Source of the DNA: Bacteroidales bacterium
GTDB lineage: Bacteria; Bacteroidota; Bacteroidia; Bacteroidales; UBA932
Assembly (NCBI GenBank): GCA_016281435.1
Contig: JAEEIQ010000083.1
Coordinates: 1 to 42,119 of the forward strand
Direction of reading: 5' to 3'
DNA: 42,119 bases
Position numbers and translations under genes: made by a program. The notes beneath the pieces are model-generated. The model worked only from the letters and a program-made list of their open reading frames with translations. It was not told the origin of the DNA and ran no database searches. This document shows, in pieces, positions 1 through 7,958 of the stretch (its first letter is position 1; the number at the start of each line of letters is the position of its first letter).

Positions 1-1515
1 GGCGACCTCGTCAACGACTGCCTCCTGGTGGACCGCGACAGGGACGGCATCTACGACCTTATCGTCAAGCACGTGGACCTCAACGGCAACGGAAAGGCGG
101 ATGCCCAGCTGATCCTGGACTATCCTAAAGGCTTTACCAAGAATCCCATGATGCTGAGGGGCCACTACATGTGGGTCTTCGACGAAGACCGCGACGGAGT
201 GTTCAACTACGTCAACTGGGACACCATGAAGCTCGAGTGCTGGGAGAAGAACGGCATCAGCGACTTCTACACGGACTACAGCGGCAACTCCCTTTTCCTG
301 AAGGTCCATCGCAGCACCTTCCGCATGCAGGACCTCCGCCTGAACTGGGAGAACCCGTTCATTTTCTATGACTTCGACCACGACGGCCTCAGCGAGATGG
401 CGGTACGCATCTGCGACTGGGCCCGTCCCGACAGCATCGCCGCGAAGAACGGCTATGCCGACACCCAGTACCACGGCGAGGTGGACTGGTTCTCCATGGG
501 CATAGACATGGACAACGACAACGCCGAAGGCAACGATTTCGACTTCGACATGACCGTGCAGTTCATCGGCAAGCACCGGCAGGAAGGCCTGGTCGGGTTC
601 AACTACCTGGACAAGCACCATCCCCTGAAGAACATGCGCGGCCTTCCCGAGGCGGACAAGTTCTTCCCCGACCCCCGCATCCGTCAGCTGACAGAACTGA
701 TCTACCCCGACCGCAAAGAGGTGTGGCCGCTGGTCTGGGGAGGCACCTGGGACAGCGTCCGTTTCACCTTCGACGAGGATGACGACTGCGGCCGCTGGGA
801 AAGGGTCGAACTCTACCATCCTATGGATCCGTTCAAGATTGGGGGCAAGAACGGCGGCATCGACAACCACGTGCAGGCTGACTGCGCCGGTGACCGCGGA
901 GAATGGGATGAGGACAATTCCGGCCACGGTAAACTGTACGTCGCTCCATTCGACGGCCGCATCCACCTCTACGGCGCGGAATGGGGCGCCTGGCGCATAG
1001 ACCAGAACACCGAATACTACCAGGGCTGGGACCGCCGCTGGCAGAAGACGGCGCCGGAGAAATGGGCCACTGTGCGCTACGAGGACAGCGACGGCAACGG
1101 CTTCATCGACACGATCCAGTACGACCTCGACGGGGACTTCGAATATGAGGAGACCGTTTCCCTGAAGGCCCTGGGCATCGACGACAAGTGCAAGGTCATG
1201 GACATATCGAAGATGAAGTACAAGGACTACCTCCGGCTTTTCAAAAAGGTCAGCAAGGGTATCTGGAAAGGCGCCGGGCAGGCCCGGAAAGCCGCGGCCC
1301 TCTGTGGCCTGAGCCCGGAATGGTATGCGAAGATGTACAGCCACAAGACCCTTGCAATGCGCTACAGCCAGGGGTACTGGCTCCAGTACTACATCTACCG
1401 GGACATCGAGTACAAGTACCTCTGTGAAGGCAATGCGGATATGGCCCTTGCCGTGAAGAAGGCCTATTTCAGCGGCGACTGGAAGTCCTTCATCCGGAAG
1501 ATGGGGAAGGACTAG
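1..1515 (+). CDS. Secreted-type protein with Asp/Gly calcium-loop-like repeats (5' truncated)
   Basis: The frame is open from base 1, so the true start lies outside the window; the GTG at 28 is internal. The visible ~505 residues contain repeated acidic loops resembling calcium-binding or dockerin-type loops: DRDRDGIYD, DLNGNGKAD, DEDRDGVFN, DFDHDGLSE, DSDGNGFID and DLDGDFEYE. Between them are aromatic, Trp-rich segments. The last ~100 residues are basic and aromatic and lack the repeats. This composition suits an extracytoplasmic carbohydrate-associated protein, but I do not recognise a named family and cannot see the signal peptide. Its stop overlaps the stop of the convergent XRE gene within the four bases CTAG (1512-1515). 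The reading frame is secure; the function is not assigned. Confidence 0.8.
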   Translation, partial: GDLVNDCLLVDRDRDGIYDLIVKHVDLNGNGKADAQLILDYPKGFTKNPMMLRGHYMWVFDEDRDGVFNYVNWDTMKLECWEKNGISDFYTDYSGNSLFLKVHRSTFRMQDLRLNWENPFIFYDFDHDGLSEMAVRICDWARPDSIAAKNGYADTQYHGEVDWFSMGIDMDNDNAEGNDFDFDMTVQFIGKHRQEGLVGFNYLDKHHPLKNMRGLPEADKFFPDPRIRQLTELIYPDRKEVWPLVWGGTWDSVRFTFDEDDDCGRWERVELYHPMDPFKIGGKNGGIDNHVQADCAGDRGEWDEDNSGHGKLYVAPFDGRIHLYGAEWGAWRIDQNTEYYQGWDRRWQKTAPEKWATVRYEDSDGNGFIDTIQYDLDGDFEYEETVSLKALGIDDKCKVMDISKMKYKDYLRLFKKVSKGIWKGAGQARKAAALCGLSPEWYAKMYSHKTLAMRYSQGYWLQYYIYRDIEYKYLCEGNADMALAVKKAYFSGDWKSFIRKMGKD

Positions 1516-2135
1516 ACGAAATCTTCCACCCGGCAGCCGAGGGCGCGGCTGAGGGCGAGAAGGTTCCCGGCGCCGGCGGAGGAGAGGGGAATGGTTCCCT
1601 GTTCGTAGCCCCGGATGGTCCGCAGGTTCATACCTGTCATTTCCGAGAGTCTGGCCTGGGTCAGGCCTGAATTCTTCCTCGCCACCTTGAGGGGATTCCG
1701 TGATGCAAGGATGGTCCTGGCCATCGCGAGGGATTTGGACAGATCCGCTTCATGGAGGGTGCCGTAACGGGAATATACATCCATGATTCCGAGGCCTCTT
1801 TCGCGAAGGACGTCATAACCGGTGGCAAGTGACCATTGCAGGTAGGCCATGGTCCATCCGGTCCAATATTCCGGGCTGCCAATGTCGATGGTATCTTCCT
1901 CTTCTCTCAATGGCTCGCCTGTGCGGATCGCAACATCACACGCCAGTTCGATGCCTGACTTTCCGCAGAGATACCGGGGATTCCCTATGGATATCTGATG
2001 GGCTATTCCGCTGGACAGGAAGCGATGGTAGAACTCCCGCAAGTCTTCGCCGCAGGCGTTGACGGCATAATCAAGCATACTGCCGAGAGCCGCCATGGCA
2101 GATTCAAGATATGTCTTATCGTAGGCGTTCATCAT
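1512..2135 (-). CDS. XRE-family HTH protein, probable antitoxin of the DUF3990 partner
   Basis: The protein is 207 aa. The N-terminal ~140 residues match the helical domain usually found next to DUF3990 genes, with the segment SPEYWTGWTMAYLQW and a later HEAD. The last ~60 residues are a Cro/C1-type helix-turn-helix (GLTQARLSEMTGMNLRTI). I chose ATG 2135 (or the adjacent ATG 2132) because a clear GGAGG lies 4-7 nt upstream. Such a strong Shine-Dalgarno site is unusual in this window. The gene overlaps the end of the DUF3990 gene by 20 nt, so the two are co-transcribed and probably translationally coupled. By analogy with toxin-antitoxin pairs it would bind and neutralise the partner and may autoregulate the operon; that role is inference. 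Confidence 0.8.
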   Translation of the reverse strand: MMNAYDKTYLESAMAALGSMLDYAVNACGEDLREFYHRFLSSGIAHQISIGNPRYLCGKSGIELACDVAIRTGEPLREEEDTIDIGSPEYWTGWTMAYLQWSLATGYDVLRERGLGIMDVYSRYGTLHEADLSKSLAMARTILASRNPLKVARKNSGLTQARLSEMTGMNLRTIRGYEQGTIPLSSAGAGNLLALSRALGCRVEDFV

Positions 2136-2787
2136 CGTTCCTCCAATTCTGACGAAGTATGTCAATCATGTATATTTCGTTCGCCCGGGATGGTTCATTC
2201 AGGATTTCCCGGAAGTCTTCCCTTGCTTTCCTGTCACGCGCTATCTTGCGGGGGAAATAAACACTCCTTTCTACCGGAAATGCGCCGCCGAACTCGATAA
2301 GGTCAAACGCCGCCTTTCCTTTCAGGACGACCTGTTCGCCGAGTTTTCCCAGATGCATTGCCCTGGAAAGCTGGTCGAAAGTGATGCTGTTCTCAAGGAA
2401 GGCGCGGGTGAAGGAAAAGTATGAATCATCGGCCCGCCAACCCTTTATTATGTCGAAGTCTTTGTATGACGGAAGAAAATTGTCGAGAAGGTATTCCTTT
2501 GCCTGCAGGGCTACGGGGACCCTGAGGTCAGGACGGCGGTTATCCAGGAGGATTGCCAGCCAGTTGAGCATGTTGTATCCGCCGCCGCTGAGGTCCATCA
2601 CTGAAAGATGCGAAAGGTCCAGCCGGTAGATGTTGATGAATCCGTCACCGGCCTCCGAGCAGGCCCACTCGTTCGCTAGAGCCTGGCTCCCGGTACAATA
2701 AAAACCTGTCCCGTAGTCGTTGAGGGGATTACCCTTCCCGAAAACAGGCTCTTTGACGATACGGGTTGATCCGTGATACAACTCCAT
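2116..2787 (-). CDS. DUF3990 family protein, putative ADP-ribosyltransferase-fold toxin
   Basis: The protein is 223 aa from ATG 2787. An upstream in-frame extension lacks family sequence and runs into the promoter. The opening MELYHGS, then NDYGTGFYCT and later LGEQVVLKG are hallmarks of DUF3990, a family placed in the ADP-ribosyltransferase clan. His5, Tyr30 and Glu151 are the likely H-Y-E type active-site residues. There is no signal peptide, so it should act in the cytoplasm. It precedes its XRE partner (toxin-first order). Its own promoter box (TATATTTGC) ends 26 nt before the start. By eye, GC content is lower here and in the fimbrillin gene than in the flanks, compatible with horizontal acquisition. 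The target molecule cannot be told from sequence. Confidence 0.78.
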   Translation of the reverse strand: MELYHGSTRIVKEPVFGKGNPLNDYGTGFYCTGSQALANEWACSEAGDGFINIYRLDLSHLSVMDLSGGGYNMLNWLAILLDNRRPDLRVPVALQAKEYLLDNFLPSYKDFDIIKGWRADDSYFSFTRAFLENSITFDQLSRAMHLGKLGEQVVLKGKAAFDLIEFGGAFPVERSVYFPRKIARDRKAREDFREILNEPSRANEIYMIDILRQNWRNDDERLR

Positions 2788-2812
2788 AAAGTGACATTCT
2801 AATGTTACTTTT

Positions 2813-2843
2813 GCAAATATACCGTTTTTAAAACAAAAACAAA
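2813..2843 (-). promoter_or_regulatory. Bacteroidetes promoter for the DUF3990-XRE operon
   Basis: On the minus strand the -7 box TATATTTGC (2821 to 2813) fits TAnnTTTG exactly. A TTTG (2843 to 2840) lies 18 nt upstream, close to the usual 19-21. The leader to ATG 2787 would be about 20 nt. The -33 element sits inside the T-rich tail of the preceding terminator. Confidence 0.7.
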
Positions 2844-2885
2844 GCAGGCTGGCCATCAGTCTTACGACTTTTTAGCCGCCTGCTT
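2829..2885 (-). terminator. Intrinsic terminator of the fimbrillin-like gene
   Basis: On the minus strand AAGCAGGC (2885-2878) pairs with GCCTGCTT (2849-2842). An inner GGC/GCC pair extends the stem across a one-base bulge. A T-rich run (TTTGTTTTTGTTTT) follows. It lies about 25 nt beyond the stop of the gene at 2909. Confidence 0.7.
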
Positions 2886-2908
2886 ATACTTTTAATTTCA
2901 GGAACTCT

Positions 2909-4897
2909 CTACGGAACGGCTGTGTAACCGAGGGTGAAGTTCCTTATTTGCAGCTTTACGTCTTGTGTCGTGGTGATACGGTAGGCGGTGTTGGCGGCCG
3001 TCCCCGACAGAGTCCAGAGGTGGTATTCGCCGGCAAATGTGGATTCATATGCGTCGCCGCCTGTCACCATCGTGGTACCGTCGGTCTCGGTAATCTTGGG
3101 GATGCCGTTGCTGTTTGCATAACCCATGCACACCTTGACCCAAGAAAGTTTGTAACCTTCGATGGCAGGAAATTCGAGATAATCTCCGGCGGTCTGCCCG
3201 ATGACAAGTCCGGCCTTGGAATTTCTGACTATGCCATCTTTGCCGTAAACCTTGAATGTATAGCCTCCGAAAGCACTTTTCGCAATGAATTCAGTTTCCG
3301 TGTCCTTAAGTCCGGCAGATCCCCAGGAAGTAGCAAGAGTGGACTCGGCGGGGGAAGAGAATGGCCATTGTAGGTAGTTCCCTGTCGATATGGGCACAGT
3401 TATCTTAAGGTCAGCCGCGGGGTCCGCATTCTCAGTAATCACCGTAATGGCAGAAATGACATTGATATAGGTCGAACCCTTTATCCGCATACCGGTGAGA
3501 TCTGGATAATCGAAGGCAACCTGTCCTCCCATTACGTACAAGCCGGGAAGAGTCGAGGATTTTGAGGTAGCATTATAATAGAACGACATCAAATCGTTCG
3601 TACCGTCATTAAGAGTCAGGACATCACCTGTAACAGCACTGTAGGATTGAGTGTTCGGATGAGGGAAGATGATAGCCTTTGTCAGGGCTTTTCCTTCCAC
3701 CGAAGGGAAATATAGAAGTCTGTTCGTATAGAGATACAAACCGTTGGGAAGACCACTTCCGTTATCTCGGGTATTAAGTGAAGTATCCCAGCAGGTCTTT
3801 GTCCCGCTCATCATCCAGTTTCTGGTCACTCCGTCGCTGCCTACGAGATTGTTGCTGCCGGAAGTGTAATCGTCAGTCGGTATGAAGAACTGTGTGAAAG
3901 AATCCTTCTCGACATATTTGCTTCCCTTGACATCAATCTTGATCTCATTGAATTTGTCCGCGGCAAGATCGACATTCTGCTTGGGAAGGGTGATCTCGCG
4001 GGTATATGTCTTGTTGGCTGTGCATACAGTCAGTGAAAGGATATTCCTCGTCGTACCAGAAGAATACTGGTTGATAGTGATGGGATTGACCAGGAACCAT
4101 ACTGGCCAGCCTTCCGTTCCCTTTGAGAGTCCGTCAGGATAAAGGGCGGTCACTCCGTTTCCAGCGGAGACGTTGTTGGCTGCAGTGAGGGTCACTTCGT
4201 CGTAATTTTCAGAGAGTGAGAGGTTGAATAGACCTGTGAGGCACTGGTTGTTGTTAACATTGCCTGCCTGTGCAAGTTTTATGGAGACAGCATAGACCTT
4301 TTCGGATGAATCTAGCCCGCTGAGGAGGATCTTCAGAGGAGAGAATAGCCTCTTGAACGAAGTTACCGTCGCGCCGGTAGCTCCAGTGCCTAGGTCGAAA
4401 GGATGACCGACCATGAAATCGAACCTGGGATCGAAGGAATTGGCGGAAGGATACTGCACATGGCTGAGACCTATGGAAACAGTCTTGTTGCCGGAAGTCT
4501 TCGCAAGAAGGGTCGTGTTCTTCTTGCTGTACGGCATGATGGCGTAGCACTTGTATGTGCCGTCCAGTGTAGGCCCCGTGAAGGAATATTCGCCGGGGGC
4601 TCCTGTCGGAGTGGCTTTCCAGCCGGGAGAGTTAGTGGAACTCATCGCAGAACCTACGACATCCCCGCTTCCGTCAACGTAGAACAAGGAAATGTTTTCC
4701 GTTCCTGTAAGTCCGATTCCGACTCCTTCAGTGTAGGCCGTACGTGTTTGGTCCGAAGTCCATACTCTGTCCTGGACCGTGAATTTGTAAGTCGTGGACG
4801 CCTGCTTTGCATCAGGGCTTTCGATTTTTTCAATCTGACAGGAGAAAGCCAGAAAGGCGAGAAGGATAACCCCGCCGAGAGATAATGTCTTTTTCAT
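2909..4897 (-). CDS. Fimbrillin-like (FimA/Mfa-type) surface lipoprotein
   Basis: The protein is 662 aa from ATG 4897; an in-frame ATG at 4909 would add MRIK. A lipoprotein signal peptide ends in LLAFLAFSC (Cys20), so the protein should be lipidated and exported to the outer membrane. The N-terminal half has the fimbrillin pattern: a short polar linker, the motif RTAYTEG, a segment reading YKCYAIMPYS, and a later LFSPLKILLSGL resembling the central beta-sheet of Mfa/FimA proteins. The C-terminal ~320 residues form further beta-rich repeats without a named match. It could be a fimbrial subunit, tip protein or stand-alone adhesin. No mfa/fim accessory genes are adjacent. It has its own promoter (5139-5169) and terminator. 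GC is lower than in the neighbours. Confidence 0.75.
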   Translation of the reverse strand: MKKTLSLGGVILLAFLAFSCQIEKIESPDAKQASTTYKFTVQDRVWTSDQTRTAYTEGVGIGLTGTENISLFYVDGSGDVVGSAMSSTNSPGWKATPTGAPGEYSFTGPTLDGTYKCYAIMPYSKKNTTLLAKTSGNKTVSIGLSHVQYPSANSFDPRFDFMVGHPFDLGTGATGATVTSFKRLFSPLKILLSGLDSSEKVYAVSIKLAQAGNVNNNQCLTGLFNLSLSENYDEVTLTAANNVSAGNGVTALYPDGLSKGTEGWPVWFLVNPITINQYSSGTTRNILSLTVCTANKTYTREITLPKQNVDLAADKFNEIKIDVKGSKYVEKDSFTQFFIPTDDYTSGSNNLVGSDGVTRNWMMSGTKTCWDTSLNTRDNGSGLPNGLYLYTNRLLYFPSVEGKALTKAIIFPHPNTQSYSAVTGDVLTLNDGTNDLMSFYYNATSKSSTLPGLYVMGGQVAFDYPDLTGMRIKGSTYINVISAITVITENADPAADLKITVPISTGNYLQWPFSSPAESTLATSWGSAGLKDTETEFIAKSAFGGYTFKVYGKDGIVRNSKAGLVIGQTAGDYLEFPAIEGYKLSWVKVCMGYANSNGIPKITETDGTTMVTGGDAYESTFAGEYHLWTLSGTAANTAYRITTTQDVKLQIRNFTLGYTAVP

Positions 4898-4915
4898 CTT
4901 TATTCTCATTTGGGG

Positions 4916-5092
4916 TTAAAGAACAGTGTCATCATAAGGAGAATTCCAGTTGGACGGATCATCCGGAATCTCGCCGTTGTTCCAGTCGCTCGCCGCGACG
5001 ATGTGCCGAAGTTCCAATCCGATCACCAAAAGGTCCGGAAAGGAATACGCAATCCCGTCATTTTTGTGGACGGGGGGGTAACTACTTGCATA
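4916..5092 (-). pseudogene. Degenerate ORF in the fimbrillin leader, with C7 tract
   Basis: On the minus strand an open frame without ATG runs from a TGA at 5095 to a TAA at 4916 and ends SDWNNGEIPDDPSNW plus ten residues. A Trp near the end followed by Asn/Gly resembles the C-termini of fimbrillin-like proteins. An ATG at 5091 lies in another frame and gives only a 22-aa peptide. The two frames would join if the run of seven C residues (5072-5078) had one more C. It is either the relic of an older fimbrillin-like gene or a small ORF switched by slippage. The tail resemblance is my judgement, not a search result. Confidence 0.4.
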
Positions 5093-5138
5093 TCAATTAA
5101 TTATATTGGTTATAGTATGATTGCAGTTATTATTGTAG

Positions 5139-5169
5139 CAAAAATACTTTTTTTTGAGTGAAAAACAAA
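5139..5169 (-). promoter_or_regulatory. Strong Bacteroidetes promoter for the fimbrillin-like gene
   Basis: On the minus strand TTTG (5169-5166), 19 nt, then TATTTTTGC (5146-5138) match both consensus elements exactly. Transcription would begin near 5132, giving a leader of roughly 220-235 nt before the lipoprotein start. That is far longer than other leaders in this window. Confidence 0.75.
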
Positions 5170-5194
5170 ACGGGCCGGTCATGCATTTTGCTGT

Positions 5195-7696
5195 CTAGCC
5201 CTTCGCGTCCTTTCTGACGGTCCGGCGGGTGGCTTCCGCTTCGAGCGGATTGTCCGGCCAGGAGTGCTTCGGATAGCGGCGGCGCAGTTCTTTCCGCACC
5301 TCGAAGTAGGTGCCGCTCCAGAAACTGCGCAGGTCACTTGTCAGCTGCACGGGCTTGAATCCCGGGGACAGCAGTTCCATGAGCACCGGTCTCCTCCCTT
5401 CATCGACGGTCGGGGTGTCCGCGAGGCCGAAGCATTCCTGCAGGCGGACTTTCAGGACCGGTGCCTCCGCTCCCGTCCTGTATTCCAGGCGGATGCGGCT
5501 GCCCGTCGGGACGGTCACGGCTTCCGGAGCGATGCGCCCGACCTTCTGCTGCAATTCATGGCCAAGGCGGCTCCATATCACTGCGCAGATGTCTATCTTT
5601 TTCAGCTGGGCCCTGTTCGAAGCCTTTCCTATGAAGGCGGGAAGCCATTCGGAGGCCGTCGCCAGCAGGCTCTCTGTGCCCACGTCCGGCAGCCCGAGTT
5701 CGGGGTGCCAGCCGGAGACGGCGGCTATCCTTCTCTGCAGGTTCTGCACGTCCTCCGTGAAGTCGAACATGGAGAGGCCGTCCTTGGCCGCCGCTTCGCA
5801 GATGACCCGGACCTGCTCTTCCCTGACGCCCTCCGAAAGGGGGCGGCTGTCCAGGAGAAGCCCTCCGATGCGGGTCTCCCTCCTGGCCACGGCCGCTCCT
5901 TCCCTGCTGTCCCAGAAGATGTTGTCCCGCACGGTCGCGAGCCGCGAAAGGTCTTCCGGAGAGACAGGGGCGGCGAGGAAGATGCGTCCGACGCCCCCGG
6001 GGCGGGCGTTCAATCCGGCGACGGCTATCCATTCGCATGCGCACAGGGGATCCGCCGGATCCGGAGCTGCAATGTCCCCGCCCGAGAGCAGGAACTTGCC
6101 CGCTTCCTTTTCCCACGCCTTCCCTATGCGCTCCGGGTAGGCTGCCGCCAGCAAGGCTCCGGCTTCATAAGGGTCGGCAGTGCCGCAGTCCGGTTGCGCG
6201 CTGACCATGGATGCATATTGGGCTGCGGATTGCAGGATGCGGTTCCAGCGGCCCTGGGCGCCGTTTGCGCGTGCCTGCCGGAGAGCATCCAGCCTTATGC
6301 CCAGGCCTGATTCCTGCGCCTGCCCGAGAGGGTCCCTTTCTTCCAGCAGCGCGGCGATGTCCGCGGCAAGACCTTTCTTCTCGGGGCTGTCTGCGGCGAG
6401 AAGCATCCTTGCGATTCGGGGATGGCACGGAAGGGAAGCCATCCTGCGTCCTTCGGCGGTGATGTTCCCGTTCCCGTCTATGGCTCCGAGGCCCTCCAGC
6501 AGGGTCCTGGCCTGGGATATCCGTCCTGCTGGGGGCGGCGTCAGCCAGGGCAGGGCCGCGATGTCCCCCTCTCCCCAGGCCGCTGCGGCAAGGACGGTTC
6601 CGGTAAGGTCGGCGTCCAGGATTTCCGGGGTTCTCGACGGAGCCATGCTCCTCTCCGCGGCGGCTCCGTAGAGGCGGTAGCACACTCCGGGGGCGACCCT
6701 TCCCGCACGTCCGGCGCGCTGGGCTGCCATGTCGAGGCTGATGCGAACCGTTTCAAGGCGGCTGAGGCCGCTTCTCGCATCATAGACCATCTTCCGGCAG
6801 AATCCCGGATCTATCACGATGCGGACACCCTCTATGGTGAGCGAGGTCTCGGCTATCGATGTGGCCAGGACCACTTTCCTGATTCCCGGCGGACTGGGAG
6901 CGATGGCTTCCCGCTGCTTTTCCATCGGGAGCATTCCGTAAAGCGGATAGATGCTTGTGTTTCCGAGCGAGTCCCCGAGGGCCTCGGCGCAACGCCGTAT
7001 TTCCCCTTCTCCAGGGAGGAAGGCCAGGATGTCCCCGTCTTCTTTCCCGTGGGCATCCAGGATGGCCCTGGCGACCTGCAGCGGGACTCCTTCCGCCGTG
7101 GCTTCTTCCCTTGTGCGGCGTATCTCCACGGGGAACAGGCGTCCCCTGCTTTCCAGGACAGGGGCGTCGAGGGCTTTGGAAAGTTCGTCCGTTTCCAGCG
7201 TGGCGGACATTATTATTATGCGCAGGTCTTCCCGTAGGACGGCCTGCACCTGGCGCGTCAGGGCGAGGGTCTCGTCGCAGACAAGGCTCCTTTCGTGGAA
7301 TTCGTCGAAGATTACGGCCGAGACCCCGTCGAGGACAGGATCCTCCAGCAGCCTCCGCTCGAGTATGCCCTCGGTGACTACTTCTATCCTCGTGCTGGCC
7401 GAAACCTTGTTCTCGAAACGAATGCGGTATCCGACGGTCCTGCCGACGCTTTCCCCGAGGGTCCAGGCCATGCGGGCGGATATCTGGCGGGCGGCTATGC
7501 GCCGCGGCTCCAGCATCAGGATCTTGCCTTTTCCGGCTGCGGAATCCAGCATGGTCAGGGGCAGCACGGTCGACTTGCCCGCGCCGGGAGGAGCGGTCAC
7601 TATCAGCCGCGACGTCCTCTCCAGCGTCCTGTTGACCTCGCCGGCGATCTCCACGGCCGGCAGATGTCCTATTCTCGATGTGGCTTCCCTGTCCAT
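5195..7696 (-). CDS. hrpB: ATP-dependent helicase HrpB (DExH-box)
   Basis: The protein is 833 aa from ATG 7696 (a TTG lies immediately before it), matching HrpB length. Motifs in order: Walker A APPGAGKST (~35-43), EPRRIAARQ (motif Ia), DEFHERSL (motif II, ~131-138), MSATLE (motif III), ATSIAETSLTI (motif V) and AAQRAGRAGRVAPG (motif VI). These are followed by the helicase-associated domain and the HrpB C-terminal domain ending near HSWPDNPLEAE. HrpB proteins are DEAH-family helicases of the Hrp group; their physiological substrate is poorly known. It is probably cytoplasmic. The gene stands alone on the minus strand. A weak GGGC/GCCC stem followed by T-rich sequence lies just after the stop and could end transcription. 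I found no convincing promoter box. Confidence 0.95.
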   Translation of the reverse strand: MDREATSRIGHLPAVEIAGEVNRTLERTSRLIVTAPPGAGKSTVLPLTMLDSAAGKGKILMLEPRRIAARQISARMAWTLGESVGRTVGYRIRFENKVSASTRIEVVTEGILERRLLEDPVLDGVSAVIFDEFHERSLVCDETLALTRQVQAVLREDLRIIIMSATLETDELSKALDAPVLESRGRLFPVEIRRTREEATAEGVPLQVARAILDAHGKEDGDILAFLPGEGEIRRCAEALGDSLGNTSIYPLYGMLPMEKQREAIAPSPPGIRKVVLATSIAETSLTIEGVRIVIDPGFCRKMVYDARSGLSRLETVRISLDMAAQRAGRAGRVAPGVCYRLYGAAAERSMAPSRTPEILDADLTGTVLAAAAWGEGDIAALPWLTPPPAGRISQARTLLEGLGAIDGNGNITAEGRRMASLPCHPRIARMLLAADSPEKKGLAADIAALLEERDPLGQAQESGLGIRLDALRQARANGAQGRWNRILQSAAQYASMVSAQPDCGTADPYEAGALLAAAYPERIGKAWEKEAGKFLLSGGDIAAPDPADPLCACEWIAVAGLNARPGGVGRIFLAAPVSPEDLSRLATVRDNIFWDSREGAAVARRETRIGGLLLDSRPLSEGVREEQVRVICEAAAKDGLSMFDFTEDVQNLQRRIAAVSGWHPELGLPDVGTESLLATASEWLPAFIGKASNRAQLKKIDICAVIWSRLGHELQQKVGRIAPEAVTVPTGSRIRLEYRTGAEAPVLKVRLQECFGLADTPTVDEGRRPVLMELLSPGFKPVQLTSDLRSFWSGTYFEVRKELRRRYPKHSWPDNPLEAEATRRTVRKDAKG

Positions 7697-7773
7697 CAAC
7701 GTGCACTTTCGGACGCAATTTGGTAATATTTCCTCAATCGGTCAAATTTTTCCTCCCGGCCGACCCGCCTGAA

Positions 7774-7865
7774 AACCCCTCCCGTCCGGAAAAACGCCCT
7801 GAAATCCGGATGAACCGCCCATCCAACCCCTCCCGTCCGGAAAAATGGCCCGGATTCCGGATGAA
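7774..7865. repeat. Two 41-bp direct repeats with internal TCCGGA palindromes
   Basis: Copies lie at 7774-7814 and 7825-7865, a 51-bp period. By hand they agree at 36 of 41 positions: the first 21 and last 10 bases are identical. Each copy carries two TCCGGA palindromes 20 bp apart. The sequence lies between hrpB and the terminator of the neighbouring operon. No credible gene covers it; the minus-strand 62-codon frame merely translates the repeats. Confidence 0.75.
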
Positions 7866-7876
7866 TATTCAACCCG

Positions 7877-7909
7877 CAAAACACCTCGGCGGCCGGGAGG
7901 CCTCGGAGG
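7877..7909 (-). terminator. Probable intrinsic terminator of the beta-barrel/plug operon
   Basis: On the minus strand CCTCCGAGGCC (7909-7899), loop TCCC, then GGCCGCCGAGG (7894-7884) form a stem with 9 of 11 pairs, followed by TGTTTTGC. It lies ~50 nt beyond the stop at 7959. The T-run is short, so strength is uncertain. Confidence 0.5.
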
Positions 7910-7958
7910 CCATTAGAATTGGGGTGAGGGCGCGAGGCGAGGCAAAATCTGCCCGCCC

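Noticed and set aside
4910..5161. 83-codon plus-strand frame beside the fimbrillin gene
   Set aside because: No signature, and it runs antisense through a clear minus-strand promoter and leader.
5264..7772. Several plus-strand open frames of 140-348 codons opposite hrpB
   Set aside because: They lie inside a gene with a full set of helicase motifs and have no family signatures.
7696..7884. 62-codon minus-strand frame downstream of the plug operon
   Set aside because: It merely translates the two 41-bp repeats and overlaps a terminator; no start signal.
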